Source of the DNA: DASQGA01 sp963762085
GTDB lineage: Bacteria > Actinomycetota > Thermoleophilia > Gaiellales > Gaiellaceae
Direction of reading: 5' to 3'
NCBI GenBank assembly: GCA_963762085.1
Contig: CAVXJD010000006.1
Coordinates: 186,001-250,000, forward strand
DNA: 64,000 bases
Shown one piece after another: positions 51,640-60,585 of the stretch. Within the stretch, counting starts at the first letter, position 1; each line of letters opens with the position of its first letter. A program made the position numbers and the translations under genes. Below the pieces are notes generated by a model. It saw only the letters and a program-made list of their open reading frames with translations. It ran no database searches and had not been told where the DNA came from.

Positions 51640-52392
51640 TTACGCGCTGGTCCCCCCCGTTCCTGCCTGGCAGCCCGGACACCAGTACGCCGTTCGGGCT
51701 GTTTCGCCCTGGGGCCGAGAGCGGATCGGCACGCCACACTGCCGGCACGGCCGCCCCACCCGGCGGTAGATCGCCCGCCCTGTGCGAGGAGCTTGCATCA
51801 CCCCGGCCGCCGCCTGGAGGAGGCCTCGGAGCTCGTCATCCGAGAGCGAGTGAAGCGCTGCCCACGGGGATAGACCCACGAGCCAGAGGGCCTCGGCCTT
51901 CCACATGTTTCCGACGCCGGCCACGAGCCGCTGATCCAGGATCGCCTCTCCGATTTCTCGACCCTGATCCGTCGCCCGCAGCCGCTCGACCATCCCGTCC
52001 ACATCGGGTGGCGCGTCCATGATGTCCGGGCCGAGTCGCCGGACGGCCACGGGCGCCCTCGGTCCCAGCTCGAGCAGCGGGCCGTTCCATTGAACCGCCT
52101 TCCACTCGTTCCCGCGGAGGACGAGCCACGGCTGCCCGACCAGCTTCTCCTCCGCAGGGCGCACGTGCCACCGCCCCTTCATCCGCAGGTGGCTTCGAAG
52201 GACGAGCCCGCCCTCGAACGTGAGGAGGAGGTTCTTGCCGACCGCCTGGACGCGCTCCAGCCGCTTGCCATCCAACCGGTCGGCTAGTCCCAGGAGCGCT
52301 GCGCGCGGGTGCGGCGTCTCCACGGAGAGGATCTGCCCCTCGAGGACGCGGACGCGGTCGGCGGCGCGGCGAAGACTGTCTCCCTCGGGCAT
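51640..52392 (-). CDS. nei: Fpg/Nei family DNA glycosylase
   Basis: A 250-residue bifunctional base-excision glycosylase for oxidised bases. 'MPEGDSLRRAADRVR' supplies the N-terminal Pro nucleophile and Glu3. 'LRSHLRMKGRW' and 'LDQRLVAGVGNMWKAEAL' (helix-two-turns-helix) follow. The C-terminal zinc finger has Cys pairs in 'RPCRQCGVPI' and 'YWCPGCQ'. The 'MPEGDS' start places it with Nei rather than Fpg (MPELPE). It lies 32 bases after lhr. Confidence 0.93.
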   Translation of the reverse strand: MPEGDSLRRAADRVRVLEGQILSVETPHPRAALLGLADRLDGKRLERVQAVGKNLLLTFEGGLVLRSHLRMKGRWHVRPAEEKLVGQPWLVLRGNEWKAVQWNGPLLELGPRAPVAVRRLGPDIMDAPPDVDGMVERLRATDQGREIGEAILDQRLVAGVGNMWKAEALWLVGLSPWAALHSLSDDELRGLLQAAAGVMQAPRTGRAIYRRVGRPCRQCGVPIRSRPQGETARTAYWCPGCQAGTGGTSA

Positions 52393-52424
52393 ATCCCGAG
52401 GACGCTAGCTCGGCCGGGCTCGGC

Positions 52425-55400
52425 TCATGCTCGAAGTACGGCGCGCCGCGGACCGGCGAGAAACCCCGCCTCGACGAGCAAGGGCATGGCCTCGGTCTCT
52501 GTTACAGGCTGGCCGTCGAAGCGTTCGACCGCCAGCCGCTTCAGCCCGGTCTTCCGCGCGTGGGCGACGAGCGCCGTGAGTGCGTCGCGGAGCCAGTCTT
52601 CCTCGGGATCCCGGAGCGGGACGATCGTCCTGCCGCCGCGCTCGACGAAGAGCGCAGCTTCGCCTCCGAGCAGGACGACGTAGGCGCCGGACACGCGGGC
52701 CGCGCGCGAGCCGGCACGCCGCGGCCACGGCACAGCGCCGCCGTACGGTTGAGCCGGATCGGCCGCAGCGAGGACGAGTGCGTCCGTTCCGGCGCTCGTG
52801 TCCCGGAGCCGCTCGACTGCACCCGGAAGCGCGAATTGGGCTCCCCCCAGGCCCTCCACGAAGTACCCACGCCGGCAAACACCGAGTGTCTCTAGCTTTC
52901 GGAGCTCCTGATAGACGGCGCCGTACCCGCCCGGTACTCCTTCTGCCCGCACGCCGTCGCGCGTGACCACGCCCTGTCGCTCGAGCAGGAGCTCCGCGAG
53001 CGCGCGTGGCTCCGGTGCTCCGGGGAAAAGCCCTTCGGTCGTGGACCAGCGCCCCTGCGTTGCAGTGATGGCGTTCGCTCGGTTTCGGGAGAACCGCCGA
53101 GGCCGTCGTTCGGCCCGGGGAGCCCGGAAGCGACGTTCGGCCCGCAGGGGCTGCCAGGCATCGTTCGTGATCTCTCCCGCCCAAACGAGATCCCAGAGCG
53201 CCGGCAGGGCGCTCTCCGGCTCGAGTCCCGCCTCACGGACCAGGTCGAACCAGAAGAGGGCGCCCCCGGCCAGAGCCGACCGGATCGCAGCGTGGGCGGT
53301 TTCGGTGGGAGGCGGCAGCGCGGCCGGGCGGCCGAGCAAAGGAGCGTCCTCGCGGAAGAAGAGCGCCACCCGCTCGAGCCCGGCTCCGACCCAGACCACC
53401 TCGCCCGAAGCACAGAGCTGGTCCAGGTGAGCTGGCTGAAAGCCGGGCACGCGGCGCGGAAGCACGTCGCGCTCCCAGAGCCCCAGCGGGAGCGAGAGAC
53501 CTTGCAGCGGCACGAGCGCTTCTCGAAGCGGCGCCCGTCGATCGACGCCCTGCCATGCTGGCAGGAAGCGCCCGAGGGCCGATTGGTCGGTCGGCTCAAC
53601 CTGCTTTCGCAGCGCGGCCAGGCTCGCCCGGCGCAGCCGCCGGAGCACATCCGGGTCGCACCATTCGCGCTCGCTCCCGCCCGGGCGAAGCTCGCCCCGA
53701 ACGAGGCGCCCCTCGCGTTCCAGGCTGGTCAACTCCGCTTCCACGCGCTCGAGGGGAAGCGCAAACCGCGCAGCCGTTTCCGCACTTGTGAACGGGCCAC
53801 GACCTCGTGCGTAACGCACGAGCAGGAATTGGAGGGGCGCCTCACCTGCTTCCAGGAAGGCATCAGGAAGCCCGGAGGGAGGCATCGAGCCCAGCGCGTC
53901 TCGGTAGCGGCCTGCATCTTCCGCTGCAATCAGGCGCTCCTCGCCGCCCACTCTCACCGTCACCGCGCGGCGCTCTTCGACGAGCGAGGTTGCAAGCTCC
54001 GCCTGGAACTCGCCGGGCGCGACGTCCCCGCGGCGGAGGAGAAGGTCATGGAGCTGGTCCGGCGACCGCGGCGAACCGCGGAGCTCCTTCTCGACCTGCT
54101 CGAGTGCCCTCGGGTCGAGCAGGTCTCTGAGCTCCTCCTGCCCCAGAAGCTCCTTCAGAAGGTCACGGTCGAGTGCGAGGGCCTGGGCGCGCCGCTCAGC
54201 CAGAGGGGTGTCGTCCTCGTACATGTAGGTCGCCACGTAATCGAAGAGGAGCGACGAGGCGAAGGGCGAGGCCCGCGGGGTCTCCACGTCGACGATGTCG
54301 ATCCGCCTCGACTGCAGCTCCCCGAGCACGGAACGAAGCGAGGGCAAGTCAAACACGTCCTGCAGGCACTCCCGGAAGGTCTCGAGGATGACGGGGAACT
54401 CGGCGTAGCGACGGGCTACCTGCAACAGTGCTTGAGCCTTGAGCCGCTGCTGCCACAGCGGCGTTCGCTGCCCCGGCCGGCGGCGCGGGATGAGAAGCGC
54501 CCGGGCGGCATTCTCGCGGAAGCGTGCTCCGAAGAGCGCTGTCCCGGCCAGCTCGGCGACGACGAGCTCCTCGAGCTCCTGCGGGTCGATCAGGAGGTCG
54601 GCGGTCGCCGGCGGGGCGTCCGCGTCGGGGAGGTGAAGCGCGATGCCGTCGTCGGACCAGATCGAGTTGACTTCGAGCCCGAGCGTGTCGCGCAAGCGGG
54701 CGGCCAGGGCGAGTGACCAAGGCGCGTGCACCCGACCCCCGAAAGGTGTCAGGAGACAGAGGCGCCAGTCTCCGATCTCGTCCCGGAACCGCTCCACGAC
54801 GATCGTGCGGTCGGAAGGGATCGCCGCGGTGGCCGATTCCTGCTCTCGGAGAAAGGTCATGAGGTTCGCTGCCGCCCGGTCATCGAGGGCATGCTCGTCG
54901 GTCAGCCGAGCTGTGGCTTTCTCGTCGTCGAGGGCTACGAGCTCGCGAGCGGTGCGGCCGATCTCACGGCCAAGCTCGAACGGCCGGCCGATGCCCTCGC
55001 CTTTCCAGAAGGGGACAACGCCGGGGATCCCCGGCGCAGGGGAAACAAGCACACGATCGCGAGTGATCTCCTCGATCCTCCAGGTCGATGCGCCGAGGAG
55101 AAACGTCTGCCCCTGGCGGGCTTCGTACACCATCTCCTCATCGAGCTCGCCCACACGTCCACCCCCCTCGACCAGGTACACGCCGAAGAGCCCGCGATCG
55201 GGGATCGTGCCGGCATTGGTGACTGCCAGGCGGCGGGCTCCCTCACGCGCGCGGACGAGCCCTGCCACCCGGTCCCACACGATGCGGGGGCGGAGCTCCG
55301 AGAACTCTTCCGACGGATAGCGCCCGGCCAGCATGTCGAGAACGTTCTCGAGCTGCTGGCGGGACAGGTCGCGGAAGGGATACGCGGCGCGGACGAGATC

Positions 55401-56630
55401 ATGGAGCTCGTCAACGGATATCTCTTCACGAGCAGCGATGGCGACGATCTGCTGCGCCAGGACGTCCAGCGGGTTCCGAACGATGCGCGTCTCCTCGATC
55501 GCACCCTCGGTCATGCGCCTGGCCACGACCGCTGCCTCGAGGAGATCGGCGCGGAACTTCGGGAAGATGCGTCCCTTCGACGGCTCGCCGAGCCGATGCC
55601 CGGCCCGGCCGACGCGCTGCAGGCCGGTGGCGACGGACTTCGGGGACTCCACCTGAATGACGAGATCGACCGCTCCCATGTCGATCCCGAGCTCGAGCGA
55701 TGAGGTGGCGACCAGCGCAGGGATCTCCCCTCGTTTCAGGAGCTCCTCGACTTCGATCCGTTGCTCGCGTGCCAGCGAGCCGTGATGTGCCCGCGCGATC
55801 TCCCGTTCGGCAAGCTCGTTCAGGCGCAGAGCCAGCCTCTCGGCAAGGCGGCGGTTGTTCACGAACACGATCGTCGACCGGTGCGCCTCCACCAGCTCGA
55901 GCAGCGCCGGGTAGATCGAGGGCCAGATCGAATTGCCCTCGCCGGGCTCTCTCATGTCCTCCACCGGAACGACGACACGCAGGTCGAGCTCCTTTCGGGT
56001 GCCCGCGTCCACGAGCTCGATCGGGCGACCTCCGGAGACGAAGCGGCCGATCTCGTCGAGCGGGCGCTGCGTCGCCGAGAGAGCGATCCGCTGCACCGGG
56101 TCGGCGACCAGGCGGTCGAGGCGCTCGACGCTCAAGGCGAGGTGAGCCCCGCGTTTCGAACCGGCGACGGCGTGTACCTCGTCCAGGATCAAGAACCGGA
56201 CCGTACGAAGCATCTCGTGTGCCTGAGAGGTCAACATGAGGAAGAGCGATTCCGGCGTCGTGATGAGGATGTCGGGGGGTTTGCGCAGCATCGCTGCCCG
56301 CTCCTTGGGCGGAGTGTCACCCGTGCGAACCGCGACCTCGAGCGGGGAGCCGATGCCCGCGAGCGGGCCCCGCAGGTTTCGCTCGACGTCGTAGTTGAGC
56401 GCCTTCAGGGGGCTCACGTAGAGCACTTGCACGCCCTCGCCGGGCTTTGCCTGGTCGATCGCCCAGAGAAACGCGGCGAGTGTCTTCCCGGAGCCTGTCG
56501 GTGCCTGGATAAGCGTGTGCGCCCCGGACGCGATCGCGGGCCATCCGCGAGCTTGCGCCGGAGTGGGAGCGTCGAAGGTCTGCTCGAACCAGGTGCTAAC
56601 CGCAGGAGAAAACCGAGCCAGTGGCTTCAC
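52425..56630 (-). CDS. lhr: large ATP-dependent helicase Lhr
   Basis: A 1401-residue superfamily 2 helicase. The core has the P-loop 'LIQAPTGSGKTLAAFLWA' near residue 40, 'LFLMLTSQAHEMLR', the DEVH box 'FLILDEVHAVAGSKRG', 'ALSATQRPLDEIGRFV' and motif VI 'QRVGRAGHRLGEPSKG'. The C-terminal 550 residues are the Lhr-CTD, conserved in actinobacteria. Lhr is a 3'-5' DNA translocase linked to DNA repair; in mycobacteria it is damage-induced. The start is a GTG with no clear ribosome site; about 210 bases of apparently empty sequence separate it from the divergent glycosylase gene. Confidence 0.95.
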   Translation of the reverse strand: MKPLARFSPAVSTWFEQTFDAPTPAQARGWPAIASGAHTLIQAPTGSGKTLAAFLWAIDQAKPGEGVQVLYVSPLKALNYDVERNLRGPLAGIGSPLEVAVRTGDTPPKERAAMLRKPPDILITTPESLFLMLTSQAHEMLRTVRFLILDEVHAVAGSKRGAHLALSVERLDRLVADPVQRIALSATQRPLDEIGRFVSGGRPIELVDAGTRKELDLRVVVPVEDMREPGEGNSIWPSIYPALLELVEAHRSTIVFVNNRRLAERLALRLNELAEREIARAHHGSLAREQRIEVEELLKRGEIPALVATSSLELGIDMGAVDLVIQVESPKSVATGLQRVGRAGHRLGEPSKGRIFPKFRADLLEAAVVARRMTEGAIEETRIVRNPLDVLAQQIVAIAAREEISVDELHDLVRAAYPFRDLSRQQLENVLDMLAGRYPSEEFSELRPRIVWDRVAGLVRAREGARRLAVTNAGTIPDRGLFGVYLVEGGGRVGELDEEMVYEARQGQTFLLGASTWRIEEITRDRVLVSPAPGIPGVVPFWKGEGIGRPFELGREIGRTARELVALDDEKATARLTDEHALDDRAAANLMTFLREQESATAAIPSDRTIVVERFRDEIGDWRLCLLTPFGGRVHAPWSLALAARLRDTLGLEVNSIWSDDGIALHLPDADAPPATADLLIDPQELEELVVAELAGTALFGARFRENAARALLIPRRRPGQRTPLWQQRLKAQALLQVARRYAEFPVILETFRECLQDVFDLPSLRSVLGELQSRRIDIVDVETPRASPFASSLLFDYVATYMYEDDTPLAERRAQALALDRDLLKELLGQEELRDLLDPRALEQVEKELRGSPRSPDQLHDLLLRRGDVAPGEFQAELATSLVEERRAVTVRVGGEERLIAAEDAGRYRDALGSMPPSGLPDAFLEAGEAPLQFLLVRYARGRGPFTSAETAARFALPLERVEAELTSLEREGRLVRGELRPGGSEREWCDPDVLRRLRRASLAALRKQVEPTDQSALGRFLPAWQGVDRRAPLREALVPLQGLSLPLGLWERDVLPRRVPGFQPAHLDQLCASGEVVWVGAGLERVALFFREDAPLLGRPAALPPPTETAHAAIRSALAGGALFWFDLVREAGLEPESALPALWDLVWAGEITNDAWQPLRAERRFRAPRAERRPRRFSRNRANAITATQGRWSTTEGLFPGAPEPRALAELLLERQGVVTRDGVRAEGVPGGYGAVYQELRKLETLGVCRRGYFVEGLGGAQFALPGAVERLRDTSAGTDALVLAAADPAQPYGGAVPWPRRAGSRAARVSGAYVVLLGGEAALFVERGGRTIVPLRDPEEDWLRDALTALVAHARKTGLKRLAVERFDGQPVTETEAMPLLVEAGFLAGPRRAVLRA

Positions 56631-56843
56631 AGATCCAGATTACTCCTGCGCCCCGGGGCCGCGAGGCACCTCAAAGAGGCTCTTACGAGCTTCACCGCAG
56701 GTTACTCGCGCGCGTCCACGACAGGTGTACCCGGCCTCCTCCCCGGTCTCGAGCGTAGCCGGGAAAAGCGCGCACGTGGCACACGGATCGTGACGAGTCA
56801 GTCCCGGAGCGGTGACGCTTCTGAGCGAGCGTAGAATCACGGA

Positions 56844-57445
56844 ATGGCAACGACTCGACCCGAACGCCTTCACTTCACGGAGAACGACGAAGCGGACGAG
56901 CTGCTCGCTCGCGAGCCCTTGGCACTCCTGATCGGTTTCGTCCTCGACCAGCAGGTTCCGGTGCAGAAGGCTTTCTCCTCCCCCTCGTCCTTCGGTCACG
57001 TCTCGGCGGGCTCGAGGCGCACGAGATCGCACAGATGGATCCGGCCGAGGTCGAACGCGTCTTTCGCGAGCGACCGGCACTCCACCGGTTTCCAGGCTCG
57101 ATGGCGGCGCGTACCCAGGAGCTCTGCGCGACGCTCGCCGACGACTATGAGGGCGATCCGGAGCGCATCTGGGCCGACGTACCCGACGCCGGCGAGCTGG
57201 AGCGACGGCTGCTCGCGCTGCCGGGAATCGGCCCCATGAAGGTCAAGACGATCATCGCCGTTCTGGCCAAGCGGTTCGGCGTCCGGCCTCCGGGCTGGGA
57301 AGAGCGTGTGCCGGGGCACCCCACGCTCGGGGACGTGGACTCGACGGATGCGCTCCTGGCCTATCAGGCGCGGAAGCGAGCTTACAAGGCTGCACGCCGG
57401 GCCGAGGCCGCCGCTTCGCAATCCGAATCGCCCTCGCCCCACTAG
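56844..57445 (+). pseudogene. HhH-GPD base-excision repair protein, frameshifted
   Basis: 'LHFTENDEADELLAREPLAL', 'LIGFVLDQQVPVQKAF' are in one frame, and 'LGGLEAHEIAQMDPAEVERV', 'FPGSMAARTQELC', 'LLALPGIGPMKVKTIIAVLA' and 'HPTLGDVDSTDALLAYQ' in another. The junction is the C run at 56980-56984; one more C gives 'KAFSSPLVLRSRLGGLE'. The joined protein of about 200 residues matches an actinobacterial HhH-GPD-type repair family. The canonical glycosylase Asp region is replaced by 'HPTLGDVD', as in that family. Confidence 0.8.
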
Positions 57446-57473
57446 TTCCGGGCAAGCGATATGGGAGGTCCCC

Positions 57474-57980
57474 ATGCCTAGAAGGTCGATACTCGCTGCG
57501 GCCACGGCTGTCCTTGCACTCACGCTCGTGGTTGCAGGCTGCGGTGGGAGTGACGACGAGAGCTCCGGCGATACGACGGCGGGCTCAAGCGACAGCGGAA
57601 TGACGGTCACGGTGAAGCTCGACGAGGAGAACGGCTCCGGCGAGTCCGGGACCGCGACGCTGACCGCTGAGGGCGCGAGCACCAAGGTCGTGCTCGCGCT
57701 CGAGAACCCTGCCTCGCCCGACCCACAACCGGCGCACATCCATGAGGGAACGTGCGCGGAGCTCGATCCGACACCCGCCTATCCGCTGGCGAACGTCGAG
57801 GACGGGACGTCGGAGACGACCGTGAACGTGGCGCTGGACGAACTGAAAGCGAGCGAGTTCGCGATCAACGTTCATAAGTCGGAGCCCGAGATCAAGACCT
57901 ACGTCTCCTGCGGCAACATCGGTAAGGGAGACGGCTCGGACAGCGGCTCCGGAGGCTCTGGAGGAGGCTCCGGCTACTAG
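57474..57980 (+). CDS. CHRD-like lipoprotein
   Basis: The 168-residue product has a lipoprotein signal with lipobox 'VVAGCGG', a Ser/Asp-rich linker, and a domain with 'QPAHIHEGTCAELDPTPAYP' and 'FAINVHKSEPEIKTYVSCGN'. The two His-containing motifs and the paired Cys resemble CHRD-like or periplasmic His-rich domains. It ends in a Gly/Ser-rich tail. The ATG follows GGGAGG at good spacing. A metal-binding or redox role outside the membrane is possible. Confidence 0.78.
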   Translation: MPRRSILAAATAVLALTLVVAGCGGSDDESSGDTTAGSSDSGMTVTVKLDEENGSGESGTATLTAEGASTKVVLALENPASPDPQPAHIHEGTCAELDPTPAYPLANVEDGTSETTVNVALDELKASEFAINVHKSEPEIKTYVSCGNIGKGDGSDSGSGGSGGGSGY

Positions 57981-59398
57981 AACACGGCTCGCAGGGCGGT
58001 CTCGGCCGCCCTGCGACCGCACATTCCGTGGACGCCCCCGCCCGGCGGTGTCGAGGACGAGCAGAGAAAGAGTCCTGGGACCGGGGTGGAGTAGGGGGTG
58101 CGTCGTGCGGTAGGCCTGAAGACCAGCTGGGCGAGGTCTTGCGCACCCCCGTTGATGTCGCCGCCCACGAGGTTGCGATTCGAGGCTTCGAGGTCAGCGG
58201 GCGCCTGGGCTCGCCTTGCGATCACGTGGCTCCGGAACCCCGGCGCGAAGCGCTCGATCTGAGCCTCGATTCGCTCCGTCATGTCGAGGTCCGAGCCGTT
58301 CGGAACGTGGCAATACGCCCAGGCCGTGTGCTTTCGCTGCGGGGCCCGCGAGGGATCGAAGAGACTCGGCTGGGCAAGGATGACGAACGGTCGCTCCGAC
58401 GCTCGCCCCGCCCAGGGCCCTCGCTCCGAGGACGCGATCTCGTCGAGCGTTCCGCCCAGATGGACGCAGGCCGAGCGGGCACACGCCGGTGCCGCCCACG
58501 GGATCGGAGCGTCCAGGGCGTAGTCGATCTTGAAAGCCCCCGGCCCGTACCGGTATCGCCCCAAGCGTTCGCGGTAGGCGTGAGGCAACTGCGTCCCGGC
58601 GAGCCTCGTGAGCTCCCGCGGAGTCACGTCGCAGAGAATCGCGCGCGCCGCCAGTTCGCGAAGCGACTCCACAGGCGCACCGGTCTCGATCTCCCCGCCG
58701 AGCGAGCGCAGATGCGAGGCGAGGGCGTCGGCGATCCGCTGCGCACCACCGCGTGGCACCGGCCAGCCGACCGCGTGGGCGAGGACGAGAAGAACGAGGC
58801 CGAAGGAGGCCGAGGCCGCGCGGCCGAGTGGCAGCATCGAATGTGCCGCTCCTCCCGCCAGGAGCGCGCGGGCCCTCTCGCCGCGAAAGGCAAGGCGCGC
58901 CAGCGCCTCCGCCGGGAGGAGCGCAGCGAGCCCGAACCGGGCGAGCGCGATCGGATGTCGCGGCACGTGGAGGAGGGGACCGAGGACCTCTCGCTCGAGC
59001 TTCGGCCAGTCGGCGGCATAAAGACCGATGAGCCTTCGATAGGTGCCCGCGTCGCTACCGAGTCCCGCCGCGGTGGCCTCGACGGAGCGCTCGACGACGA
59101 TCGCGGTGCCGTCGTCGAGTGGGTGGACAACCTCGGCAGGAGGAAAGATCCACTCGAGCCCGTGCTCCTCGAGCGGCAACGTACGGAAGAACGGGGAACC
59201 CGCCCCGAGCGGATGAACCGCCGAGCAGAGGTCGTGGACGTAGCCCGGCAGCGTCACCTCCGCCGAGCGTGCACCGCCTCCGATCGTGTCGTTCGCCTCT
59301 CGGACCAAAACCGAGAGGCCTCGTTCGGCGAGCGTGATCGCGGCGGCTAGGCCGTTCGGCCCCGACCCGACCACGATCGCGTCGTGCCGCGGCCTCAG
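57977..59398 (-). CDS. phytoene desaturase-like FAD/NAD(P) oxidoreductase
   Basis: A 473-residue flavoprotein: 'DAIVVGSGPNGLAAAITLAE' (FAD Rossmann fold), 'VLVREANDTIGGGARSAEVT', 'GYVHDLCSAVHPLGAGSPFF' and the C-terminal 'GLFLCSSSTPPGGGVHGMCG'. This is the carotenoid desaturase/CrtI-like superfamily; the substrate is unknown and other carotenoid genes are absent. No ATG, GTG or TTG precedes the FAD motif. A CTG at 59398 overlaps the stop of the upstream gene (CTGA) in the usual coupled arrangement and is the likely start. Confidence 0.86.
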   Translation of the reverse strand: MRPRHDAIVVGSGPNGLAAAITLAERGLSVLVREANDTIGGGARSAEVTLPGYVHDLCSAVHPLGAGSPFFRTLPLEEHGLEWIFPPAEVVHPLDDGTAIVVERSVEATAAGLGSDAGTYRRLIGLYAADWPKLEREVLGPLLHVPRHPIALARFGLAALLPAEALARLAFRGERARALLAGGAAHSMLPLGRAASASFGLVLLVLAHAVGWPVPRGGAQRIADALASHLRSLGGEIETGAPVESLRELAARAILCDVTPRELTRLAGTQLPHAYRERLGRYRYGPGAFKIDYALDAPIPWAAPACARSACVHLGGTLDEIASSERGPWAGRASERPFVILAQPSLFDPSRAPQRKHTAWAYCHVPNGSDLDMTERIEAQIERFAPGFRSHVIARRAQAPADLEASNRNLVGGDINGGAQDLAQLVFRPTARRTPYSTPVPGLFLCSSSTPPGGGVHGMCGRRAAETALRAVF

Positions 59399-60576
59399 GA
59401 GACTTCCGCGAGGAGCGAGGAGCGGTTCTCCCGGACCATCTCGCGGGCGATCACCAGGCGCTGGATCTCGCTCGTCCCCTCGTAGATCTGCGTGATCTTC
59501 GCGTCCCGCATCATTCGCTCGACCGGATACTCCCGCATGTATCCGTACCCGCCGAGCACTTGTACGGCCTCCGTCGTGACCTCCATCGCGGTGTCGGCGC
59601 AGAAGAGCTTCGCCTCGGCGGACGCCTTCGTCAGCTCGGGGCCCTCGACTCCGTCGTCGATCAGAAGGCCGACCTTGTAGAGCAGCCCGCGGGCCGCATT
59701 GCAATGCGTCTCCATGTCGGCGAGCTTGGCCGCCACGAGCTGATGCTCGACGATCGGCTTTCCCATGGTTTCGCGACTCGTCGCATAAGCGAGCGCGTAG
59801 TCGGTTGCGCCCTGCGCGAGCCCGAGCGCCTGCGCAGCGATCCCCGGTCGCGACCGGTCGAGCACCCGCATCGCGATCCGGAAGCCTTCCCCTTCCTCGC
59901 CGAGCAGATTCGCGACCGGAACGCGACACTCATCGAAGAAGATCTCGCCCGTCGTCGAGCCTTTGATGCCCATCTTCGGCTCGATCCGACCGACTGAGAA
60001 GCCGGGCGTCTCGGCCTCCACGAGAAATGCTGAGATACCTGCGTGACCGTCTGAGGGATCGGTCTTCGCGAAAACCGTGTACAGACCGGCGACTCCGGCG
60101 TTCGTGATGAAGCGCTTCGTGCCGTTCAGGACGTAGGCATCGCCCTCGAGCTTCGCCTCGGTTCTCATGGCGGCCGCGTCCGAGCCCGAGCCTGGCTCGG
60201 TGAGCGCATACGCAGCCAGCCATTCACCGCTCGCAAGCCGCGGGAGGTAGCGCTCCTTCAGCTCGTCGGTCCCGGCCAGCTTGAGCGCGAGCGAGCCGAG
60301 CTCCTGGACGGCGAGGATGAGACCGGTGGTCGCACAGACCTTCGAAATCTCCTCGATCGCCACAAGCAGCATGAGCACACCCGTGCCCGAGCCTCCATGC
60401 TGCTCCTCGAAGGGAAGGCCAAACACGTCGTGCTCACGAAAGAGCTCGACCAGATCCCAGGGGAACTCGGCCGTGGCGTCGATCTCGGCCGCGCGGGGCG
60501 CAATCCGCTCTCGCGCAAGCGTCCGCACGAGCTCGCGGATCTCACGCTGCTCGTCGGAAAGAGGATCCGCCCGCAC
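59395..60576 (-). CDS. acyl-CoA dehydrogenase
   Basis: A 393-residue FAD enzyme. 'DPLSDEQREIRELVRTLARE', 'YALTEPGSGSDAAAMRTEAK', 'RFITNAGVAGLYTVFAKT', 'YATSRETMGKPIVEHQLVAA', 'VLGGYGYMREYPVERMMRD' and 'IYEGTSEIQRLVIAREMV' are all present. The Glu of 'YEGTSE' is the expected base. It starts with GTG 9 bases after the beta-propeller gene, and its stop overlaps the next oxidoreductase. Confidence 0.94.
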   Translation of the reverse strand: MRADPLSDEQREIRELVRTLARERIAPRAAEIDATAEFPWDLVELFREHDVFGLPFEEQHGGSGTGVLMLLVAIEEISKVCATTGLILAVQELGSLALKLAGTDELKERYLPRLASGEWLAAYALTEPGSGSDAAAMRTEAKLEGDAYVLNGTKRFITNAGVAGLYTVFAKTDPSDGHAGISAFLVEAETPGFSVGRIEPKMGIKGSTTGEIFFDECRVPVANLLGEEGEGFRIAMRVLDRSRPGIAAQALGLAQGATDYALAYATSRETMGKPIVEHQLVAAKLADMETHCNAARGLLYKVGLLIDDGVEGPELTKASAEAKLFCADTAMEVTTEAVQVLGGYGYMREYPVERMMRDAKITQIYEGTSEIQRLVIAREMVRENRSSLLAEVS

Positions 60577-60585
60577 GGCGGGATG

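Noticed and set aside
53292..54716. 474-codon + strand frame opposite lhr
   Set aside because: Shadow of the helicase coding sequence; no recognisable protein.
56631..56843. Hidden gene in the 213-bp gap between lhr and the HhH-GPD gene
   Set aside because: No frame has a plausible start, ribosome site and protein-like composition; it is probably the two divergent promoters.
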